From NCBI RefSeq assembly GCF_018129985.1, contig NZ_JAFCKT010000013.1, forward strand, positions 100,822 through 164,821: a stretch of DNA of 64,000 bases, given 5' to 3'. This DNA is from Bradyrhizobium sp. SZCCT0148 (GTDB lineage: Bacteria > Pseudomonadota > Alphaproteobacteria > Rhizobiales > Xanthobacteraceae). The notes under the pieces are model-generated. The model made no database searches. It had not been told where the DNA came from and saw only the letters and a list, made by a program, of their open reading frames with translations. A program made the translations under genes and the position numbers. Shown here in pieces: positions 59,059 to 64,000 of the stretch; the stretch's first letter is position 1, and each line of letters opens with the position of its first letter.

Positions 59059-59647
59059 CGACGCGCGCGACGACGTCCTCGACGTCGTCGAGATCGCATT
59101 TGCCTTCCGACAGCTTCGTCAGCCGCTCGCTTTCGCGGATGGTGTGGTGCGCCATCGCGAGCGCGAAGTTCAAGCCCCAGTAGATATCCACGTCGCTGCG
59201 GTCGGGCAGGGCGCGGCGCATCGCGCCTGCGAATTTGCGCAAATGGTCGATCTCGCGGTTCTTGATGCGGCGGATCGGCGGCACGGATTCGATCGAGGCG
59301 CGGATCATGAAGCGCGCCGCGGTCGAGCGCTGGTTCTCGGGGCCAAGGCAGCCGCGCAAGGTCGGCCCGACGAGGGCGTGCAGGATAACCTCGATCGGCG
59401 CGCGACCGCCGCCTTCTTCCTCCGCCGCCTTCAATTCCCGCAGGCGCTCGCGGTTGGTGGCGATCGAGCGGGTGACGAATAACTCTGCGATCAGTTCATC
59501 CTTCGAGCCGAAATGATAGTTCACCGCGGCAAGGTTGACTCCGGCCTCCGCGACGATGTCGCGCAGCGTCACGTCGCCGAAGCCGCGATCGGCATAGAGC
59601 CGTTCGGCGGCGGCGAGAATGGCAGACCTCGTATGATCGCTGGCCAT
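58985..59647 (-). CDS. TetR-family transcriptional regulator
   Basis: 220 residues from the ATG at 59647. The N-terminal helix-turn-helix (RSAILAAAERLYADRGFGDVTLRDIVAEAGVNLAAVNYHFGSKDELIAELF) is canonical. The C-terminal domain (RSTAARFMIRASIESVPPIR, LNFALAMAHHTIRESERLTK) resembles TetR_C domains of acyl-CoA-responsive regulators. It is divergent from the acyl-CoA dehydrogenase gene, with a perfect inverted repeat between; it probably represses that unit and itself. Confidence 0.92.
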   Translation of the reverse strand: MASDHTRSAILAAAERLYADRGFGDVTLRDIVAEAGVNLAAVNYHFGSKDELIAELFVTRSIATNRERLRELKAAEEEGGGRAPIEVILHALVGPTLRGCLGPENQRSTAARFMIRASIESVPPIRRIKNREIDHLRKFAGAMRRALPDRSDVDIYWGLNFALAMAHHTIRESERLTKLSEGKCDLDDVEDVVARVVNVATMALTAGRSEAKAPAKVAAR

Positions 59648-59675
59648 GGATGTCCCTGAGGGGAGGGAGTTGCAA

Positions 59676-59706
59676 TTCAAACAGTTGTATGAAACTATCG
59701 TTTGAA
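59676..59706. promoter_or_regulatory. Putative TetR operator
   Basis: Arms TTCAAAC and GTTTGAA (perfect, 7 bp) bracket 17 bases that hold a smaller imperfect dyad (AGTT...AACT). It is 29 bases upstream of the tetR start and 165 bases before the acyl-CoA dehydrogenase start. Confidence 0.7.
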
Positions 59707-59870
59707 GGTCGGAGATGTCAATCCGCAATCGGGACTCGCTCGCAACTCGCGAAACCGGTTCCGAGCTGTCCGCGAGCACGCTTGCGGGCTGCGCGCGACG
59801 GGATGACAGTCCGGCGCAAAACAGGTTGCTGAAGCAGACAGCTTCGCAAGAGAGAAACGAGGAGCGTCCC

Positions 59871-61106
59871 ATGGATTTCGATCTGTCCCCCAAGCAGAAG
59901 GAATGGCTCGACCGCGTGCAGTCGTTCATGACCAAGCACGTGCGTCCGGCGGTGCCGATTTATAACGAGCAGGACAAGGCCGGCGATCGCTGGAAGGTCA
60001 TCCCCATCCTGGAAGACCTCAAGAAGAAGGCGAAAGCCGAAGGCCTCTGGAACATGTTCATGCCGCCGAACGAGCATGAGGACGATGAATTCCGCGGTGC
60101 GGGACTGACCAATCTCGAATACGCGCTGCTGTCGGAGCAGATGGGCCACATCTCCTGGGCCTCGGAGGTCTTCAACTGCTCCGCGCCCGACACCGGCAAC
60201 ATGGAAGTGTTCATGCGCTATGCCACCAAAGAGCAGAAGCGCAAATGGCTGCGGCCGCTGATGGACGGCGAGATCCGCTCGGCCTTCCTGATGACGGAAC
60301 CCGCGGTGGCCTCGTCGGACGCCACCAATATCGAGACCCGCATCGAGCGCGACGGCGATCACTACGTCATCAACGGCCGCAAATGGTGGTCGTCCGGCGT
60401 CGGCGATCCCCGCTGCAAGATCGCGATCCTGATGGGCAAGACCGATTTCAACGCGGCCAAGCACCAGCAGCAGTCGCAAATCCTGGTTCCGCTCGACACC
60501 CCCGGCATCAAGGTCGAGAAGATGCTGCCGGTGTTCGGCTTCGACGACGCGCCGCACGGCCACGCCCAGGTGCTGCTCGAGAACGTGCGCGTGCCCAAGG
60601 AAAACATCCTGTTAGGGGAGGGCCGCGGCTTCGAGATCGCGCAGGGCCGCCTCGGTCCCGGCCGCATCCATCACTGCATGCGCACCATCGGCAAGGCCGA
60701 GGAAGCGCTGGAGAAGATGGTCAAGCGCCTGATGTCACGCACCGCCTTCGGCAAGAAGATCGTCGAACATAGCGTGTGGGAGCAGCGCATCGGCGAGGCC
60801 CGCACCAACATCGAGATGACGCGTCTGCTCTGCCTCAAGGCCGCCGACATGATGGACAAGGTCGGCAACAAGACCGCGCAGGCCGAGATCGCCATGATCA
60901 AGGTCGCGGCGCCAAACATGGCGCTGAAGATCATCGACGAGGCGATCCAGGCCTTCGGCGGCGCGGGCGTGTCGGACGAGGCAGGCCTTGCCAAGGACTA
61001 CGCCGGCATTCGCACGCTGCGGCTCGCCGACGGTCCGGACGAGGTGCACAATCGCGCCATTGCCAGGCTCGAGGTTCGGAAGTATGCCAACTCTCCCAAT
61101 CACTGA
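59871..61106 (+). CDS. Acyl-CoA dehydrogenase (ACAD10/11-like)
   Basis: 411 residues from the ATG at 59871, with ACGAGGAGCGTCCC in front. Domains: N-terminal helical (FDLSPKQKEWLDRVQSFMTKH), the beta domain with FLMTEPAVASSDATNIETRIERDGDHYVINGRKWWSSG, and a C-terminal helical domain with RTAFGKKIVEHSVWEQRIGEAR, QAFGGAGVSDEAGLAKDYAGIRTLRLADGPDEVHNRAIAR (catalytic base region). It uses FAD to make a 2,3-enoyl-CoA. It is paired with the kinase-like gene downstream, the bacterial arrangement corresponding to animal ACAD10/11. Confidence 0.93.
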   Translation: MDFDLSPKQKEWLDRVQSFMTKHVRPAVPIYNEQDKAGDRWKVIPILEDLKKKAKAEGLWNMFMPPNEHEDDEFRGAGLTNLEYALLSEQMGHISWASEVFNCSAPDTGNMEVFMRYATKEQKRKWLRPLMDGEIRSAFLMTEPAVASSDATNIETRIERDGDHYVINGRKWWSSGVGDPRCKIAILMGKTDFNAAKHQQQSQILVPLDTPGIKVEKMLPVFGFDDAPHGHAQVLLENVRVPKENILLGEGRGFEIAQGRLGPGRIHHCMRTIGKAEEALEKMVKRLMSRTAFGKKIVEHSVWEQRIGEARTNIEMTRLLCLKAADMMDKVGNKTAQAEIAMIKVAAPNMALKIIDEAIQAFGGAGVSDEAGLAKDYAGIRTLRLADGPDEVHNRAIARLEVRKYANSPNH

Positions 61107-61259
61107 CACGAGGGAGAGCCCAGCGGCGCTCCCGACGTGAAGAAACGACAGGGGCATGGTCCACATTCGGAATGACCGCTTGACGCAAGTGCGTCAGCGG
61201 TTACCGATTAGGATCATGCTTCGACCGTAAATGGTCAGGACTGAAGAGGGAGCGTCATC

Positions 61260-62318
61260 GTGGCTGACGGCGTCAGGAAAGACGAAGAGTTCTCCGGCAC
61301 CAAGCCGGTCGAGGAACGGCATCGTATCGACGAGATGCGGCTCGAAGCCTGGATGCGCGACAATGTCGAAGGCTTCGAGGGGCCGCTGGTCGTGCTCCAG
61401 TTCAAGGGCGGCCAGTCCAACCCGACCTACCGGCTGAACACGCCGACGCGCTCCTACGTTATGCGCAGGAAGCCGTTCGGCAAACTGCTGCCCTCGGCGC
61501 ATGCGGTCGATCGCGAATATCGCGTGATCGCAGCGCTCGGCAAGCAGGGTTTCCCGGTCGCGCACGCCTATGCGCTGTGCCAGGACGATGGTGTCATCGG
61601 CGCCGCCTTCTACATCATGTCGATGGAGGAGGGCCGGGTGTTCTGGGATCCGACGCTGCCGAGCCAGGCTCCGGAAGATCGCCGCAAGATCTTCACCAGC
61701 AAGATCGAGACGCTGGCGAAACTCCACATGTACGATCCCGCGGCGATCGGCCTCGGCGAGTTCGGCAAGCCCGGCAATTATTTCGCGCGCCAGATCGACC
61801 GCTGGACCAAGCAGTATCGGGCTTCGGAGACGCAGCACATTCCCGAGTTCGAGAAGGTCGCCGAATGGCTGCCGCGCACGGTGCCGGAGCAGGCCCGTGT
61901 CTCCGTGGTGCACGGCGACTATCGCCTCGACAACATGATTTTCCACGCAACGGAACCGCGCGTGCAGGCGGTGCTGGACTGGGAGCTGTCGACGCTCGGC
62001 GATCCCATGGCCGACTTCACCTATCTGCTGATGCAGTGGATCATGCCGGGTCTCGAAGGCGCCGACCTCAAGGCGCTCAACATCCCGAGCCTGGAAGAAG
62101 CCGCGCAGATCTATTGCAACGTCACCAAGATGACGGTGCCGGATCTCAACTGGTACTTCGCCTACAATCTGTTCCGCCTCGCCGGCATCACCCAAGGCAT
62201 CGCCGGCCGCGTCCGCGACGGCACCGCCGCCAACGCCAAGGCGCTGGAGTCAGCCAAGCGCACCGTGCCGCTGTCGAAGGCGTCGTGGGAGTACGCGCAG
62301 AAGGCGGGAGCGGTTTAG
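61260..62318 (+). CDS. APH-fold phosphotransferase (ACAD10/11 kinase-domain-like)
   Basis: 352 residues, GTG start. Aminoglycoside-phosphotransferase-like kinase fold: nucleotide loop GGQSNPTYRL, Lys region YVMRRKPFGKLLPSAHAVDREYRVIAALG, the Brenner motif VVHGDYRLDNMIFH with catalytic Asp, and the metal Asp in VLDWELSTLGDPMADFTYLL. Partners of acyl-CoA dehydrogenases of this type phosphorylate 4-hydroxyacyl-CoA intermediates in ACAD10/11; the same chemistry here is inference. An intrinsic terminator follows. Confidence 0.9.
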   Translation: MADGVRKDEEFSGTKPVEERHRIDEMRLEAWMRDNVEGFEGPLVVLQFKGGQSNPTYRLNTPTRSYVMRRKPFGKLLPSAHAVDREYRVIAALGKQGFPVAHAYALCQDDGVIGAAFYIMSMEEGRVFWDPTLPSQAPEDRRKIFTSKIETLAKLHMYDPAAIGLGEFGKPGNYFARQIDRWTKQYRASETQHIPEFEKVAEWLPRTVPEQARVSVVHGDYRLDNMIFHATEPRVQAVLDWELSTLGDPMADFTYLLMQWIMPGLEGADLKALNIPSLEEAAQIYCNVTKMTVPDLNWYFAYNLFRLAGITQGIAGRVRDGTAANAKALESAKRTVPLSKASWEYAQKAGAV

Positions 62319-62326
62319 GATTAGTG

Positions 62327-62353
62327 AAGGCGCGGCGATGGCCGCGCCTTTTT
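62327..62353 (+). terminator. Intrinsic terminator
   Basis: AAGGCGCGGC and GCCGCGCCTT pair perfectly around GATG and are followed by TTT, nine bases after the phosphotransferase stop. Confidence 0.9.
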
Positions 62354-62374
62354 GCTTTGGTGCACCTCTCTCGT

Positions 62375-62421
62375 GTCCCGGACGCGCTGCAACGCGAAGC
62401 GTTGCTGCGCAGAGCCGGGAC
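62375..62421. repeat. Palindromic intergenic repeat (REP-like)
   Basis: GTCCCGG and CCGGGAC bracket an inner stem (GCAACGC/GCGTTGC). I recognise GTCCCGGACGCG... units as frequent between genes in Bradyrhizobium. Here it sits between two convergent genes. Confidence 0.65.
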
Positions 62422-62442
62422 TCAGCCAACCGCGAACGCCAT

Positions 62443-63615
62443 CTAACCCTTCACACAATGCGCGATCAGCTTCTCCACGAAGCCCGCGCACTTCTCCAGC
62501 TCCGCCATCTCCACGAACTCGTCCGGCGTGTGCGCCTGCGCGATCGATCCGGGGCCGATCACCACCGACGGCACATCGGCCATGCTGGCAAACAGGCTCG
62601 CCTCGGTGCCGAACGCGACCTTGGCGTGGTCGTTGCGGCCCGCGAGGCTCTTGGCGAGCGTGACGATCGCGGCATCGGCGGCGGTGTCGAGGGCGGGGTA
62701 GTCGAGGATCTCCTCGAAATCGATGCCGCAGTCGGGATGCTGCGCCTTCATCGCCGGCTCGAGCTCGGCCTTGGCCCAGGCGACAATCGCATCCGTCACC
62801 TCGCGCGACTCGGTGATGCCGATGCCGCGGCATTCGAAATCCACCATGCAGGTGTCGGGCACGATGTTCAGCGCCGCGCCGCCATGCACGATGCTGGTGA
62901 GCAGTGTCGAATGCGGCACGTCATAGAGGCTGTTGCGCTCGGCTTCGCTGGCAAGCTTCACGGCGCGGCGGCGGATCTCGACGATCAGCTCGGCGGCGTA
63001 TTCGATCGCGTTGACGCCCTCGGGCGCGATCGATGAGTGTTTGGCGAGGCCATGGAATGTCGCGCGCACGCCGTGCTTGCCCTTGTGGCCAATGATGACC
63101 TTCATCTCGGTCGGCTCGCCGATGAAGGCGCCGAGTGGCTTGACCCTCTTCTTGGCGACCTCGCCGAGCATCGGCCGCACGCCGACGCAGCCGATTTCCT
63201 CATCGTACGAAATCGCCAGATGGATCGGCGTCGTGAGCTTGGCCTCCACCATCTCCGGCACCATGGCAAGGCACACCGCGACGAAGCCCTTCATGTCGGT
63301 GGTGCCGCGGCCGTAGAGCTTGCCGTCGCGCTCGACCAGCTTGAACGGATCGTGGCTCCACTCCTGACCCACCACAGGCACAACGTCGGTATGGCCCGAC
63401 AGCACCAGGCCCGGACGGTCCGCGGGGCCGATCGTGACCCACAGCGAGGCCTTCTGGCCGGTCGCATCGGTGATACGCTCGCTCTTGACGCCCAGCGCGG
63501 CGAGGTAGCTTTCGATATGGGCAATCAGGGGCAGATTGGTGCGGTCGCTGACGGTATCGAAGCCGACGAGGTCGGCGAGGAGTTTGCGAATCCGGTCGGG
63601 TCTTGAGCTCTGCAT
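62443..63615 (-). CDS. argE: M20 family deacylase, acetylornithine deacetylase-like
   Basis: 390 residues. The M20 di-metal site is visible: LVLSGHTDVVPV (His, Asp), YGRGTTDMKGFVAVCLAMV (bridging Asp), AISYDEEIGCVGVRPML (catalytic Glu-Glu) and FGTEASLFASM with the last His region in QAHTPDEFVEMAEL. A dimerisation lid lies in between. The closest type is ArgE, which releases ornithine from N-acetylornithine, but M20 relatives (DapE, carboxypeptidases) differ little, and most rhizobia make ornithine with ArgJ, so the name is provisional. Confidence 0.85.
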   Translation of the reverse strand: MQSSRPDRIRKLLADLVGFDTVSDRTNLPLIAHIESYLAALGVKSERITDATGQKASLWVTIGPADRPGLVLSGHTDVVPVVGQEWSHDPFKLVERDGKLYGRGTTDMKGFVAVCLAMVPEMVEAKLTTPIHLAISYDEEIGCVGVRPMLGEVAKKRVKPLGAFIGEPTEMKVIIGHKGKHGVRATFHGLAKHSSIAPEGVNAIEYAAELIVEIRRRAVKLASEAERNSLYDVPHSTLLTSIVHGGAALNIVPDTCMVDFECRGIGITESREVTDAIVAWAKAELEPAMKAQHPDCGIDFEEILDYPALDTAADAAIVTLAKSLAGRNDHAKVAFGTEASLFASMADVPSVVIGPGSIAQAHTPDEFVEMAELEKCAGFVEKLIAHCVKG

Positions 63616-64000
63616 TGTCTCGTTCTGTCAGGGGATGGAAGCTGAAGTGCTTGCAGGAACCATACCAACGTGAGGTCTCCGGAGGCAAATCAACACCGCC
63701 GCCGTCAGTCCGGGGCGATGTACAGCCTCGAGCCAGGATTTATCGGCCCGCCTCAAGCGCTGCGAAATGGATTCCGGGCTAGCGACTCCGTCGCGCCGGG
63801 AATGACGAGGGTGGCTACCATCCTTGCGTTGCCCGACAGGCAAAACACCCAATTGGTTGGTCAATCCGCGTCGCCCAAAATATTCCACTTTACCGAATTT
63901 CGGAAACGGCGTATGTGTCGCCTCAACCCGGCCCAAGGAAGAGGGGCGTATCGCGATCGTCCGAACGCGGGCCGGGCGGCGGTGGACGCAGATCGCATCG
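63616..64000. repeat. Intergenic region containing repetitive elements
   Basis: 385 bases without a credible gene. At 63771-63803 ATTCCGGGC and GCGCCGGGAAT form an inverted repeat in a GGATTCCGGGCTAGCGACTC context that I recognise as a common Bradyrhizobium repeat. From about 63840 to the window end the sequence (AAAACACCCAATTGGTTGGT, AATATTCCACTTTACCGAAT, GAGGGGCGTATCGCGATCGT) matches my memory of a longer repeated block found at many places in Bradyrhizobium genomes, often miscalled as Arg-rich ORFs. Confidence 0.5.

Noticed and set aside
61176..61200. Hairpin CCGCTTGACGCA/TGCGTCAGCGG between the acyl-CoA dehydrogenase and the kinase-like gene as a terminator
   Set aside because: Good stem but no T-run, and the two genes probably share a transcript; it may only stabilise or process the mRNA.
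1..64000. Search for CRISPR arrays, prophage genes, integrases, transposases and toxin-antitoxin pairs
   Set aside because: No regularly spaced repeats, phage structural genes, recombinases or recognisable toxin-antitoxin pairs were found.

Overview
The window looks like a chromosomal stretch of a high-GC alphaproteobacterium of the Bradyrhizobium/Rhodopseudomonas type. Reasons: the protein families present (Gly/Tyr-rich secreted proteins, PRC-barrel and DUF1236 proteins, abundant LivHMGF-type importers, CaiB and BKACE enzymes), GC-rich codon use, and short palindromic intergenic repeats that I recognise from Bradyrhizobium. The assignment is by recognition, not by search.

Region 1 (about 1-24.5 kb) reads as an accessory, stress-oriented block. 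It holds a truncated Crp/Fnr regulator, an AI-2E family permease, PQQ glucose dehydrogenase (gcd), a CAX-type cation antiporter, a DUF2254 membrane protein, a ZIP metal permease, an SDR plus GH15 glucoamylase pair, a NarL-type two-component pair next to a second Crp/Fnr regulator, PRC-barrel and DUF1236 secreted proteins, a MarR regulator and a protein with an RpoA-CTD-like domain. Its codons are visibly less GC-biased than those further right. It carries three decayed genes: a DUF4396 membrane protein, a second AI-2E permease and a ribonuclease HII.

Region 2 (24.5-31 kb) is a branched-chain-amino-acid-type ABC importer: substrate-binding protein, LivH, a LivM-LivG fusion, LivF and a second substrate-binding protein, behind a palindromic operator. 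Region 3 (31-45 kb) is mostly housekeeping: tRNA-Thr, tRNA-Tyr and tRNA-Gly, three small exported proteins, an RlmB-type rRNA methyltransferase, PPK2 with an upstream FixK/Fnr-type box, a luciferase-like monooxygenase, an AraC regulator, an outer-membrane beta-barrel, a quinone reductase, a UvrD helicase and a TMEM175-like channel. Between two small overlapping genes and tRNA-Gly lies a self-contained tiny transcription unit on the minus strand: promoter, full-length Shine-Dalgarno, 14-codon ORF and terminator.

Region 4 (44.4-51.4 kb) is a LysR-controlled polyamine/amino-acid-type ABC operon containing a HAD dehalogenase-like enzyme and a FAD amine oxidase-like enzyme. Region 5 (51.5-64 kb) holds a DUF2231/PQQ sugar dehydrogenase pair, an MFS transporter, a CaiB CoA-transferase with a BKACE enzyme, a RidA protein, a TetR regulator divergent from an acyl-CoA dehydrogenase plus kinase-like phosphotransferase unit, and an ArgE/DapE-type deacylase. 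Several palindromic repeats sit between these genes.

I see no CRISPR array, integrase, intact insertion sequence or rRNA operon. The best candidates for something undescribed are the 14-codon transcription unit (43927-44122), the RpoA-CTD-like protein (23874-24485) and the direct-repeat-flanked inverted-repeat element at 57066-57274.
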